Shown here piece after piece: positions 8,445-16,253 of a DNA stretch of 46,607 nt (position 1 is the stretch's first letter; each line of letters starts with the position of its first letter). Origin of the DNA: Parolsenella massiliensis. Its GTDB lineage: Bacteria; Actinomycetota; Coriobacteriia; Coriobacteriales; Atopobiaceae. Both the position numbers and the translations under genes were made by a program. The stretch covers positions 1,962,700 to 2,009,306 of the forward strand of contig NZ_LT671675.1 in NCBI RefSeq assembly GCF_900143685.1, in the 5' to 3' direction. The notes beneath the pieces are model-generated. The model worked only from the letters and a program-made list of their open reading frames with translations. It made no database searches and was not told the origin of the DNA.

Positions 8445-8996
8445 ATGGAGCAGATTCATCCGGACGTCAGCAAGGTCATCCTGTCCGAGGAAGACATCAA
8501 GGGCATTGTCGCGCGCATGGGCGCGGACATCACGAGGGACTATGCCGGCAAGAACCCGCTGCTCATCGCCGTGCTGCGTGGTGCCGTCGTGTTCATGGGC
8601 GACGTGATGCGCGCCATCGACTGCCCGCTTGGCATCGACTTCATGGCCGTCTCGAGCTATGGCGACGGCGCCGTCTCCTCGGGCGTCGTCCGCATCGTCA
8701 AGGACCTGGACACCAAGATCGAGGGCCGCGACGTCCTCATCATCGAGGACATCCTCGACTCGGGCCTCACGCTCAAGTACCTCATGAAGAACCTGCGCTC
8801 GCGCCACCCGGCCTCCCTGGAGATCGCCGCCTTCCTCGTGAAGGACGTCCCGGGCCAGGAGACGGCCGTCACCCCGCGCTACGTTGGCGCGCACGTGCCC
8901 GACGAGTTCATCGTGGGCTATGGCCTCGACTTCGCCGAGCGCTACCGCAACCTGCCCTACATCGGAATCCTCAAGCCGGAGGTCTACGGAAAGTAG
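8445..8996 (+). CDS. hpt: Hypoxanthine(-guanine) phosphoribosyltransferase
   Basis: Purine-salvage enzyme joining hypoxanthine or guanine to PRPP, giving IMP or GMP. The 183 residues match the normal bacterial Hpt length. The PRPP-binding signature VLIIEDILDSGLT is at about 98-110, preceded by LLIAVLRGAVVFMGDVMRAI (PPi loop) and the flexible loop SSYGDG; YGLDFAERYRNLPYIGIL is the typical C-terminus. The ATG start has GAGGA 8 bases upstream. It is followed 4 bases after its stop by ftsH, whose ribosome binding site (CGGAGG) lies inside the end of hpt, indicating tight coupling. Confidence 0.95.
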   Translation: MEQIHPDVSKVILSEEDIKGIVARMGADITRDYAGKNPLLIAVLRGAVVFMGDVMRAIDCPLGIDFMAVSSYGDGAVSSGVVRIVKDLDTKIEGRDVLIIEDILDSGLTLKYLMKNLRSRHPASLEIAAFLVKDVPGQETAVTPRYVGAHVPDEFIVGYGLDFAERYRNLPYIGILKPEVYGK

Positions 8997-8999
8997 CAT

Positions 9000-11078
9000 A
9001 TGAGCAGTAACTTCAACGAGGACAACAACCAGCCGGGAGGTCCCCAGCGCGGCCCCAACTCGCCGCGCACGAACACCATCTCCCTCATCATCGCCATCGC
9101 GCTCGTGGCCTACCTCGTCTACTCGATGGTGCCGTCGATGTTTGGCGCCAAGAGCGCCGACACGGTGCCCACGAGCGACGTCGTGGCGGCCGTCGAGGAC
9201 GACCGCGTCTCCACGCTCACGTACCGGGTCTCGTCCGGCGAGCTCACGGGCACGTACTGGGCCAACGACGCCGACAAGGGCGACGACTCCAAGCTCGTGT
9301 CCTTCAAGAGCACCTATGCCGGCACGGACAACCTTGCCGAGCTCATGCAGGACCACCCCGAGGTCACCTACACCGTTGACACCTCAAGCGACGAGTGGCT
9401 CGACACGCTGCTGTTCTCCGTGGTGCCCACGCTGCTCATGATCGGCGTGTTCGTCTACTTCATGCGCGGCATGCAGGGCCAGGGCGGCGGCGCCATGGGC
9501 TTTGGCAAGACGAAGGCCAAGACAACCGAGGAGACCCGCCCCAAGGTGAAGTTCTCCGACGTCGCTGGCGTCGACGAGGCCGTCGAGGAGCTCAAGGAGA
9601 TTCGCGACTTCCTCGCCGAGCCCGAGCGCTTCCACAAGATGGGCGCCAAGATTCCGCGCGGCGTGCTGCTCGTGGGCCCTCCGGGCACGGGCAAGACGCT
9701 GCTCGCGAAGGCCGTCGCCGGTGAGGCGGGCGTGCCGTTCTTCTCCATCTCCGGCTGCGACTTCGTGGAGATGTTCGTGGGCGTGGGCGCAAGCCGCGTG
9801 CGCGACCTGTTCAAGCAGGCCAAGGCCGCCAGCCCCTCCATCATCTTCATCGACGAGATCGACGCCGTGGGTCGCCAGCGTGGCGCCGGCCTCGGCGGTG
9901 GGCACGACGAGCGCGAGCAGACGCTCAACCAGCTGCTTGTCGAGATGGACGGCTTCGAGGCAAACGACGCCGTCATCCTCATCGCCGCCACGAACCGCCC
10001 CGACATTCTCGACCCGGCGCTGCTGCGCCCCGGCCGCTTCGACCGTCAGGTCACGGTTGACCGTCCCGACCTCTCCGGCCGCGAGCAGATCATCCGCGTC
10101 CACTCCGAGGGCAAGCCGCTTGCCGGTGACGTGGACTTTGGCCGTCTCGCGAAGCTCACGCCGGGCTTCACGGGCGCCGACCTCATGAACCTCATGAACG
10201 AGAGCGCGCTGCTCGCCGCTCGTCGTCACAAGTCCAAGATCACGATGGACGAGGTCGAGGAGGCCATGGAGCGTGTCATCGCCGGCCCCGAGCGCAAGAG
10301 CCGCGTCATGACGGAGGGCGAGCGCAAGACGATCGCCTACCACGAGAGCGGCCACGCCCTTGTGGGTCACATCCTCGAGAACTCCGACCCGGTGCACAAG
10401 ATCTCGATCATCGCCCGTGGCCAGGCGCTTGGTTACACGCTGCAGCTTCCGGAGGAGGACCACTTCCTCAACACGCGCGACGGCATGCTCGACCAGATTG
10501 CCGTGCTGCTGGGCGGCCGCACTGCCGAGGAGCTCTTCTGCGATGACATCACGACTGGCGCGAGCAACGACCTCGAGCGTGCCACGAAGATCGCCCGCCA
10601 GATGGTCACGCGCCTGGGTATGAGTGAGGCGCTGGGCACCCAGGTGTTTGGCGAGGCCCAGCACGAGGTGTTCCTCGGCCGTGACTACGCGGACCACCAG
10701 GATTACTCGGCCGAGACCGCCAAGCGCATCGACGACGAGGTGGAGCGCATCATGCGCGAGGCCCACTCCCGTGCCCGCGAGGTGCTCGAGGCCCGTCGCG
10801 ACCAGATGGACACGATGGCCAAGGTGTTGCTCGAGCGCGAGACCGTCGAGGGCGACATCGTGAACGCCCTGCTCGACGACGAGTGGGACACCTACGTTGC
10901 CGAGCACCCGGAGGTCGCGCAGGCCGATGACGCCAAGCCCGCCACGAAGCCCGGCGAGCTCGACGAGGACGTCGCCGCGGAGGCCGCCGAGGCCGCCCGT
11001 GCCGCAGTTGCCGCTGAGGCAGCAGATGGTGCCGATGACGCCGACGCGCCAGGCAGCGGGGACACGACAAACGAGTAA
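9000..11078 (+). CDS. ftsH: ATP-dependent zinc metalloprotease FtsH
   Basis: Membrane-anchored AAA+ protease for quality control of membrane and cytoplasmic proteins, 692 residues. Two transmembrane helices (about 20-42 and 140-158) flank a roughly 95-residue extracytoplasmic domain. The AAA module has Walker A GPPGTGKT (about 225-232), Walker [15 protein letters not shown] and the second region of homology around [20 protein letters not shown]. The zinc site HESGH is at about 447-451. The last 60 residues are an Ala/Asp/Glu-rich low-complexity tail, common in GC-rich actinobacteria. The start is 4 bases after hpt, with GGAGG inside hpt. Confidence 0.97.
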   Translation: MSSNFNEDNNQPGGPQRGPNSPRTNTISLIIAIALVAYLVYSMVPSMFGAKSADTVPTSDVVAAVEDDRVSTLTYRVSSGELTGTYWANDADKGDDSKLVSFKSTYAGTDNLAELMQDHPEVTYTVDTSSDEWLDTLLFSVVPTLLMIGVFVYFMRGMQGQGGGAMGFGKTKAKTTEETRPKVKFSDVAGVDEAVEELKEIRDFLAEPERFHKMGAKIPRGVLLVGPPGTGKTLLAKAVAGEAGVPFFSISGCDFVEMFVGVGASRVRDLFKQAKAASPSIIFIDEIDAVGRQRGAGLGGGHDEREQTLNQLLVEMDGFEANDAVILIAATNRPDILDPALLRPGRFDRQVTVDRPDLSGREQIIRVHSEGKPLAGDVDFGRLAKLTPGFTGADLMNLMNESALLAARRHKSKITMDEVEEAMERVIAGPERKSRVMTEGERKTIAYHESGHALVGHILENSDPVHKISIIARGQALGYTLQLPEEDHFLNTRDGMLDQIAVLLGGRTAEELFCDDITTGASNDLERATKIARQMVTRLGMSEALGTQVFGEAQHEVFLGRDYADHQDYSAETAKRIDDEVERIMREAHSRAREVLEARRDQMDTMAKVLLERETVEGDIVNALLDDEWDTYVAEHPEVAQADDAKPATKPGELDEDVAAEAAEAARAAVAAEAADGADDADAPGSGDTTNE

Positions 11079-11082
11079 CGAA

Positions 11083-11112
11083 GACAACGGCTGCCTGCGG
11101 GCGGCCGTTGTC
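11083..11112 (+). terminator. Hairpin after ftsH
   Basis: A 13-bp stem (GACAACGGCTGCC with GGCGGCCGTTGTC, one mismatch) around a 4-base loop starts 5 bases after the ftsH stop. There is no T-run, so it may be a weak terminator or an mRNA-stabilising end; some transcription probably continues into the aminotransferase 20 bases further on. Confidence 0.45.
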
Positions 11113-11132
11113 CCATATGCAAGGGGGATGCA

Positions 11133-12329
11133 ATGATCAACGAGACCATGTACGGCTACGGCGCGTCCAAGAGCTCCATTCGCGAGATTGCCGCGTACGG
11201 CGCCGCCCGCAAGGCCGAGATTGGCGCCGAGAACGTCTTTGACTTCAGCCTGGGCAACCCGAGCGTGCCCGCCCCTGCCGAGGTGGCCGCCTCGCTCAAG
11301 GCGTCTGCCGAGCTTCCGCCCGCGCAGGTGCACGGCTACACGCCTGCCAACGGCCTGCCTGCCTGCCGCGAGGCCGTGGCCGCCTCGCTCACGCGTCGCT
11401 TCTCCGCCGAGATGGCCGGCCGCCCCGTTGCCGGCGCCGGCGACCTCTACATCACCTGCGGCGCCGCTGCGTCCCTCACGATCACCCTTCACGCCGTGAC
11501 GAACCCCGGCGACGAGGTCATCGTCATCGCCCCGTACTTCCCGGAGTACCGCGTTTGGATCGAGACGTGCGGCTGCACGTGCGTCGAGGTCATGGCCGAT
11601 GCCTCCACGTTCCAGGTCGACGCCGACGCCGTGGCTGCCGCCATCACCGAGCGCACCGCTGCCGTCATCATCGACTCGCCCAACAACCCGGTGGGCACGG
11701 TCTACACCCGCGAGACGCTCGAGAAGCTCGCCGCCGTTCTCGCGCGTCGTGGCGAGGAGACGGGCCACCCCATCTACCTCATCTCCGACGAGCCGTACCG
11801 CGAGATCACCTATGGTGCGGAGGTTCCCTGGGTCCCTGCCATCTACGAGCGCACCATCGTGTGCTACAGCTACTCCAAGAGCCTGTCGCTGCCTGGCGAG
11901 CGCATCGGCTGGGTGCTCGTGCCGCCCACGAACCCCGAGCACGACCGCCTCGTTCCCACGGTCGCGGGCGCAGGCCGCACGCTGGGCTTTGTCTGCGCTC
12001 CGGCGATCTTCCAGCGCGTGGTCACCGACTGCGTCGACGTGCCCAGCGACGTTGACGCCTACGCTCGCAACCGCGAGGCGCTCACGCGTGGCCTCTCCGA
12101 GGCCGGCTACGAGTACATCGAGCCCGACGGTGCCTTCTACCTGTGGGTCAAGTCGCTCGATCCGGATGCGAACGCCTTCTTTGAGCGCGCGAAGGCTCAC
12201 GAGCTGCTGCCCGTGCCCTCCGACTCCTTTGGCTGTCCCGGCTGGGTGCGCGTGGGCTACTGCGTGAGTTACGAGACCATCGTGAACTCCATGCCCGCGT
12301 GGCAGGCGCTTGCGGCCGAGTACAAGTAG
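11133..12329 (+). CDS. Pyridoxal-phosphate-dependent aminotransferase (class I/II)
   Basis: Fold-type I aminotransferase, 398 residues, probably acting on an aromatic, aspartate-like or branched amino acid; the substrate cannot be fixed by eye. The PLP lysine is in SYSKSLSLPGERIGW (near residue 248). DSPNNPVGTVY carries the Asn that contacts the cofactor, SDEPYRE carries the Asp and Tyr, and VRVGYC near the end matches the substrate-carboxylate Arg region. ATG start with AAGGGGGA 4 bases upstream. It lies 54 bases after ftsH with its own terminator downstream. Confidence 0.88.
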   Translation: MINETMYGYGASKSSIREIAAYGAARKAEIGAENVFDFSLGNPSVPAPAEVAASLKASAELPPAQVHGYTPANGLPACREAVAASLTRRFSAEMAGRPVAGAGDLYITCGAAASLTITLHAVTNPGDEVIVIAPYFPEYRVWIETCGCTCVEVMADASTFQVDADAVAAAITERTAAVIIDSPNNPVGTVYTRETLEKLAAVLARRGEETGHPIYLISDEPYREITYGAEVPWVPAIYERTIVCYSYSKSLSLPGERIGWVLVPPTNPEHDRLVPTVAGAGRTLGFVCAPAIFQRVVTDCVDVPSDVDAYARNREALTRGLSEAGYEYIEPDGAFYLWVKSLDPDANAFFERAKAHELLPVPSDSFGCPGWVRVGYCVSYETIVNSMPAWQALAAEYK

Positions 12330-12334
12330 CTTGC

Positions 12335-12365
12335 GGGGCCGGGCGCGTGCGTCCGGCCCTTTTTC
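12335..12365 (+). terminator. Rho-independent terminator of the aminotransferase gene
   Basis: GGGGCCGG and CCGGCCC pair around a GC-rich loop and are followed by TTTTTC, 6 bases after the stop codon. Confidence 0.85.
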
Positions 12366-12399
12366 TGTGCGCCCCGATGGTACGCCTGAAAGGAGCCCC

Positions 12400-13194
12400 A
12401 TGCTCAAGAACCTGTGCGACACCCACACCCACACGCTCTACTCGCGCCACTCGTACTCGACGATTCGCGAGAACGTCCTGGCGGCCCGCGACGCCGGGCT
12501 CGAGCTGCTCGCCTCGACGGACCACTTCAGCCCCATGCTCTATCCCGAGCAGCACATGCGCAACTTCCAGTTCTTCTACAACTACGCCGTGTGGCCCAAG
12601 GAGTGGGAGGGCGTGCGCCTCATGCATGGCTGCGAGGCCGACATCGTTGACCTCGAGGGACATCTCTTTGGATGGGACATCCCAGTGGACATCGAGATCA
12701 ACGGCTGCCCGCTCGACTCGCCCGAGATTCTCAAGCACCGCGTCTTCAAGGGCTGCGAGTACGTGATTGCCAGCGTGCACGACCGCTCCTTCTCGCGTGG
12801 TGCCTCGCTGGCCCAGACCACGCAGATGTACCTGAACGCGCTGCACGACTCCAAGGTGCTCATGCTGGCCCACACGGGTCGCTCTGCCGTGCCGTTCGAC
12901 ATTCGCGAGGTTGTTGGCGAGGCGGCTCGCCTCAACAAGCTCATCGAGATCAACGACCACAGCCTCGAGTTCAAGCGCCCCGCCGTCGACTCTGCCTGCC
13001 GCGAGATTGCCGAGACGTGCGCCGAGCTTGGTTGCAAGGTTGCCGTGAACACCGACGCGCACATCTGCCTGGGTATCGGCCAGTTTAGCCATGCCCTTGC
13101 CCTGCTCGACGAGATCCACTTCCCGCAGGAGCTCGTTGCCACGACCAATGCCGAGACGTTCCTCTCGGCCTTCGACGAGGCCAACATCCACTAG
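12400..13194 (+). CDS. PHP-domain phosphoesterase (YcdX-like)
   Basis: A 264-residue stand-alone PHP domain, a metal-dependent phosphatase fold. Metal ligands are visible as DTHTHTLYSRHS at the N-terminus, STDHFSP near 45, HGCEADI near 80, ASVHDRS near 130, AHTGR, and NTDAH near 218. This set of His and Asp/Glu residues matches the trinuclear metal site of YcdX-type PHP proteins rather than HisJ or polymerase PHP domains. ATG start with AAAGGAG 5 bases upstream. It follows a terminator and so has its own transcript. Its natural substrate is unknown. Confidence 0.85.
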   Translation: MLKNLCDTHTHTLYSRHSYSTIRENVLAARDAGLELLASTDHFSPMLYPEQHMRNFQFFYNYAVWPKEWEGVRLMHGCEADIVDLEGHLFGWDIPVDIEINGCPLDSPEILKHRVFKGCEYVIASVHDRSFSRGASLAQTTQMYLNALHDSKVLMLAHTGRSAVPFDIREVVGEAARLNKLIEINDHSLEFKRPAVDSACREIAETCAELGCKVAVNTDAHICLGIGQFSHALALLDEIHFPQELVATTNAETFLSAFDEANIH

Positions 13195-13203
13195 CGTGAC
13201 AAT

Positions 13204-13243
13204 GGGGACGGGTTCATCTGCCATGACAAAGGAACCCGTCCCC
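13204..13243. repeat. Palindromic intergenic repeat, GGGGACGGGTTC family, copy 2
   Basis: The arms GGGGACGGGTTC and GAACCCGTCCCC are identical to those of copy 1 at 1931-1976, but the centre (about 16 bp, with ATGACA) is shorter and different. It fills the space between the convergent 3' ends of the PHP phosphoesterase and exoA, where it could also act as a bidirectional transcription barrier. Confidence 0.75.
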
Positions 13244-13262
13244 TCTACCACCCCTTGCCGGG

Positions 13263-14090
13263 CTATAGCTCGATGGTGAGCTCGACGGGGCAGTGGTCGC
13301 TGCCATAGACCTCGGAGAGAATCGAGGCGCCGGTCACGCGACCTGCGATGTCGTTGCTCACGAGGAAGTAGTCGATGCGCCAGCCCGCGTTGTTCTTGCG
13401 GGCGTTGAAACGGTAGCTCCACCAGCTGTAGGCGCCGGTGAGCTCGGGGAAGCGCGCGCGGAACGTGTCGGCGAAGCCGGCGTCGAGCAGGCGCGAGAAG
13501 CTTTCGCGCTCCTCGTCAGAGAAGCCCGCATTGCCACGGTTGGGACCGGGGTTCTTGAGGTCGATCTCCTCGTGCGCCACGTTGAAGTCGCCGCAGGTCA
13601 CAACGGGCTTCTCGGCAGCAAGGCGCTGCAGGAACTCGCGGTACACGTGGTCCCACGCCAGGCGCGTGTCGATGCGCGCGAGCTCGCCCTGGGCGTTGGG
13701 CGTGTAGACGTCCACGAACCAGTACGTCTCGAACTCCAGGGCGCACACGCGCCCCTCCGTGGCGGCCACGGCAAAGAGGGCCTCCTCGTCTGCGGAGAGC
13801 ACCTCATGGGCAATCGGGAGCATGGCGTCTGCGTGCAGGACACGCAGCGGCTCCTTGCGCGAGAACACGGCCGTGCCCGAGTAGCCCTTGCGCTCGGCGT
13901 AGCTCCACGTCTGGTGATAGCCGGGCAGCTCGAGCTCAACCTGGCCCTCCTGGAGCTTCGTCTCCTGCACGGCGAAGACGTCGGCGCCGATATTCTCGAC
14001 AATCTCGACAAAGCTCGGGTCCTTCTTCATGACGGCGCGGAGTCCGTTGACGTTCCAAGAAACGAGCCTGAGCTCGCGGGCGTTGCTCAT
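13263..14090 (-). CDS. exoA: Exodeoxyribonuclease III / AP endonuclease
   Basis: DNA-repair nuclease of the exonuclease/endonuclease/phosphatase fold that cuts 5' of abasic sites and trims 3' ends. The 275 residues include all the family motifs in order: SWNVNGLR at the N-terminus, QETKL (metal-binding Glu), VDVYTPNA, GDFNVAHEEIDLKNP (catalytic Asp and Asn), WRIDYFLVS, and the terminal GSDHCPVEL with the catalytic His. I chose the ATG at 14090, with AAGGAGG 6 bases upstream; an upstream in-frame start would add 22 residues outside the family and bypass that site. Transcribed together with the patatin gene 50 bases upstream. Confidence 0.95.
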   Translation of the reverse strand: MSNARELRLVSWNVNGLRAVMKKDPSFVEIVENIGADVFAVQETKLQEGQVELELPGYHQTWSYAERKGYSGTAVFSRKEPLRVLHADAMLPIAHEVLSADEEALFAVAATEGRVCALEFETYWFVDVYTPNAQGELARIDTRLAWDHVYREFLQRLAAEKPVVTCGDFNVAHEEIDLKNPGPNRGNAGFSDEERESFSRLLDAGFADTFRARFPELTGAYSWWSYRFNARKNNAGWRIDYFLVSNDIAGRVTGASILSEVYGSDHCPVELTIEL

Positions 14091-14140
14091 GAGGTCCTCC
14101 TTCTCGGCGGTGACAATGGTGCCGGGGTCGTTTGTCGCCG

Positions 14141-15031
14141 CTACCTGGTGAGCCATTCTAGCCAGTGGTCCATCTCGCGTTCGGCGAGGGCGTGGCCCTG
14201 GTCAAAGACGGCGCGCAGCTTCTCGACGTTCGTCTCGGTGTTGTGGATGGGCATGGTCTCGGGGCGAATGACGAGGGCGCGCCCCTCCCGCTCGAGCTCG
14301 TCGAGGTGGTCGAGGGCGGCGTTGTAGCGCTCGGCGCGCGTGGCGAGCGCATCATACAGATATGGCTGCCCTGCGCATAGACGGTGCATGAGCCCACGCT
14401 TTCCTCGACCCATCGGCGTCTTGCGATAGCCCGCCGGTCTCGTGCCGATGAAGAAGAACCGCTCGTAGCCGTCCTCCTCGGCCATATGCAGGGGGATGCC
14501 CGCGCCCGTTCCTAGGCCTCCGTCGAGCATGACCTGCCCGCCCACCTCGATGGGATTCATGACGAACGGCATCGTGGAGCTGGCGCGGACGAGGCGCGCC
14601 ATCGTAAGCGGCGACGTCATGTCCTCGCGCGTCCAGGTGACGGTGCGCCCGGTGTCTCGCTCGAAGGACTGGATGCGCAGCTTCGTGTGGTTGGTGGAGA
14701 ACGTCTCCCAATCCATGGACAGCGAGCCGTCCTGGATTGCCTCGTCATAGAGCCACCGCGAGTTGAAGAAGCCGTCGTGGTGCATGAGCGAGCCGATGCC
14801 GCCGAAGCGCTTGTCGCCCGCGATGTCCACGAAGCACATGCGCGTGCGCTCGGGGTCGCGGGCGATGTAGTTCACGGCGTTCGAGGAACCAGCGGAGAGG
14901 CCGCATACGTAGGGAAACCACACCTCGTGCTCGATGAGCGCGGCCACGATGCCGGCCGTGTGCGCCGCACGCATGCCGCCACCCTCGAGGACGAGTGCCG
15001 TACCAGGCACGTTTATCTCGCAGTTCTTCAT
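14141..15031 (-). CDS. Patatin-like phospholipase (YjjU type)
   Basis: Predicted Ser-Asp dyad lipid acyl hydrolase, 296 residues, without a signal peptide. The oxyanion loop is GGGM (17-20), the nucleophile elbow is GLSAGSS (Ser46) and the catalytic Asp is in MLDGGLG (about 172). The remainder resembles the bacterial YjjU branch rather than secreted ExoU-type toxins. ATG start with GAGGG 8 bases upstream. It is divergent from the tyrosine recombinase gene with an 88-bp gap and runs in the same direction as exoA. In vivo substrate unknown. Confidence 0.88.
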   Translation of the reverse strand: MKNCEINVPGTALVLEGGGMRAAHTAGIVAALIEHEVWFPYVCGLSAGSSNAVNYIARDPERTRMCFVDIAGDKRFGGIGSLMHHDGFFNSRWLYDEAIQDGSLSMDWETFSTNHTKLRIQSFERDTGRTVTWTREDMTSPLTMARLVRASSTMPFVMNPIEVGGQVMLDGGLGTGAGIPLHMAEEDGYERFFFIGTRPAGYRKTPMGRGKRGLMHRLCAGQPYLYDALATRAERYNAALDHLDELEREGRALVIRPETMPIHNTETNVEKLRAVFDQGHALAEREMDHWLEWLTR

Positions 15032-15119
15032 AGTGCATCCCTCGTTTCTTCTCGGGAATGACTTTATCACGCAGGGCGGACGCAATTTGGCCCTGCTGGC
15101 AAGGCGAGAGGAGAGCGCC

Positions 15120-16046
15120 GTGGAAGTGGCAGAGGTGACGTCGATTTTGCTGACGGACGAGCTTGTGGAGCTGTGGGGAGGTGAGTTGGTGGAGCGGGAG
15201 CTGGCGCCCTCGACCGTCGAAAAGTACGTTCGGGAGGGTAGGAGGCTTCGCGCCTGGTTGGGAGGCGATGGGGCTGTCGATCGTCTCCGGACGCTTGAGT
15301 ACAAGTTGTGGCTTGCCTCGCGCTATGCCCCGTCGACGGTGAACGCGGCGCTTGCCGCCGTCAACGACCTTCTCGCGTTCTGCGGTGGGCGTGGGCTCAG
15401 GCTGCGGAACCTGCGGGTGCAGCCCGTGTCGTATCGGAGTATGGAGCACGACCTCACGCTCGACGAGTACCGGCGGATGGTTTGCACAGCCTATGAGCTG
15501 GGGGACGAGCGGATGGCCCTTGCGATCCAGACGCTGTGCTCGTGCGGCCTGCGCGTGAACGAGCTGGGGTGCGTAACCGTTGCGGCGGTCGAGATACAGG
15601 AGGCGAGGGTGAACAACAAGGGCAAGGTCCGACGTGTGATACTGCCCGACGTGCTGTGCGAGACGCTGCGTGCGTATGCTCTTCGACGCGGCATCCGGGA
15701 GGGGCCGGTCTTTGTGACCCGAAGCGGAGGGCCAATCTCGAGAACGACCATATGGCGAGGCATGAAGCGGCTGGTGATGGTAGCCGGTGTGCTGCCAAGC
15801 AAGGCCTACCCGCATAACCTGCGCCACCTGTTTGCCCTCGTCCACTATGGCAGGTATCGTGACCTTGACGCTCTCTCCGAGATGCTGGGCCATGCCCGGG
15901 TGGAGACGACGCGAATCTACGTTGCCACGACGGGCCGCGAGCGAAGTGCTCAGGTAAACAGCCTGGGCCTGTTCGTGGGAAGTGACGGCTTGAGATCCCT
16001 GAAAGGAGCGCCGCAACGGAATGGGTGTTCCGTTGCCAAGCCTTAA
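15120..16046 (+). CDS. Tyrosine site-specific recombinase (probable DNA invertase of the adjacent switch)
   Basis: A 308-residue Xer/integrase-type recombinase with an N-terminal SAM-like DNA-binding domain (about 10-100) and a C-terminal catalytic domain. The full active site is visible: Arg145 in CSCGLRVNELG, Lys169 in the beta-hairpin NNKGKVRR, His232-x-x-Arg235 in PHNLRH, His258 in LGHARVETTRIYV and nucleophile Tyr267. GTG start with GAGAGGAGA 7 bases upstream; the longer open frame before it is antisense to the patatin gene. The last codons overlap one copy of an inverted recombination site (16013-16036), whose partner lies 200 bp downstream in front of a surface-protein gene. This arrangement points to a dedicated invertase rather than a housekeeping XerC/D. 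Inversion would replace the last two residues (KP) with a nine-residue tail. Confidence 0.92.
   Translation: MEVAEVTSILLTDELVELWGGELVERELAPSTVEKYVREGRRLRAWLGGDGAVDRLRTLEYKLWLASRYAPSTVNAALAAVNDLLAFCGGRGLRLRNLRVQPVSYRSMEHDLTLDEYRRMVCTAYELGDERMALAIQTLCSCGLRVNELGCVTVAAVEIQEARVNNKGKVRRVILPDVLCETLRAYALRRGIREGPVFVTRSGGPISRTTIWRGMKRLVMVAGVLPSKAYPHNLRHLFALVHYGRYRDLDALSEMLGHARVETTRIYVATTGRERSAQVNSLGLFVGSDGLRSLKGAPQRNGCSVAKP
16013..16036 (+). repeat. Recombination site IR-L of the invertible switch
   Basis: A 24-bp site made of 9-bp inverted arms, GCAACGGAA and TTCCGTTGC, around the asymmetric 6-bp spacer TGGGTG. That is the core geometry of a tyrosine-recombinase crossover site (two recombinase-binding arms, 6-8 bp overlap). 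It lies inside the final codons of the recombinase gene. The copy at 16213-16236 is its exact reverse complement, spacer included; two flanking C residues extend the identity to 26 bp. Confidence 0.85.
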
Positions 16047-16212
16047 AAAGTAGCTGCGATTTTCTGCCCATCTGAAAGGGCTGGGCAAAAAACCGTTGCT
16101 CACTCCCTACACTTTATCACCTTGTCCATTGATATGTGACGATACCCCTTAACTGCTTGTAAAGGCATGGTTTCATGGCTTGTGTCACGACGTCCTGGTT
16201 GACCTCTCTCCC
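16037..16212. other. Invertible segment between IR-L and IR-R
   Basis: A 176-bp segment, distinctly more AT-rich than its neighbours, lies between two exactly inverted recombination sites and contains no gene apart from the last 10 bases of the recombinase. Its left part has TTAAAAAG and a small hairpin (TGCCCA...TGGGCA) flanked by T and A runs. Its middle holds promoter-like hexamers that read leftward. Its right end, CCTCTCTCCC, is complementary to the ribosome binding region beyond IR-R. Recombination at the sites would flip it, leaving the flanking genes in place. Inversion is inferred, not observed. Confidence 0.7.
16111..16140 (-). promoter_or_regulatory. Candidate promoter inside the invertible segment, pointing away from the surface-protein gene
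   Basis: Read on the minus strand, GTCACA (16140-16135) is followed after 18 bp by an extended -10, TGA plus TAAAGT (16116-16111). In the sequenced orientation it would transcribe leftward, antisense to the recombinase gene. After inversion it would face the surface-protein gene. I found no equally good hexamer pair in the rightward direction. The match is moderate (4 of 6 in each box), so this is a candidate only. Confidence 0.35.
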
Positions 16213-16246
16213 GCAACGGAACACCCATTCCGTTGCGGGAGAGAGG
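16203..16246 (+). repeat. Recombination site IR-R within a 44-bp palindrome that covers the ribosome binding site
   Basis: The core (16213-16236) is the exact inverted copy of IR-L, with spacer CACCCA. Around it, CCTCTCTCCC (16203-16212) and GGGAGAGAGG (16237-16246) extend the palindrome to perfect 19-bp arms with a 6-base loop. The right arm contains most of the AGAGGAG ribosome binding site (16242-16248) of the surface-protein gene starting at 16254. The left extension belongs to the invertible segment, so this long stem exists only in the present orientation. In the flipped state AAGGCTTG would precede the core and only the 9-bp arms would remain. Confidence 0.8.
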
Positions 16247-16253
16247 AGACGCA

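Noticed and set aside
9384-12434. Minus-strand open frame of about 1000 codons opposite ftsH and the aminotransferase
   Set aside because: It is an antisense shadow produced by GC-rich codon bias; the plus strand has recognisable enzymes with motifs, and the antisense product is low-complexity Val/Gly/Leu/His-rich.
14934-15119. N-terminal extension of the recombinase
   Set aside because: This part of the frame is antisense to the start of the patatin gene, has no family similarity, and lies upstream of a strong ribosome binding site for the GTG at 15120.
16066-16092. Rho-independent terminator inside the invertible segment
   Set aside because: The TGCCCA/TGGGCA stem is followed by A residues on the plus strand and by AGAAAA on the minus strand; neither direction has the required U tract after the stem.
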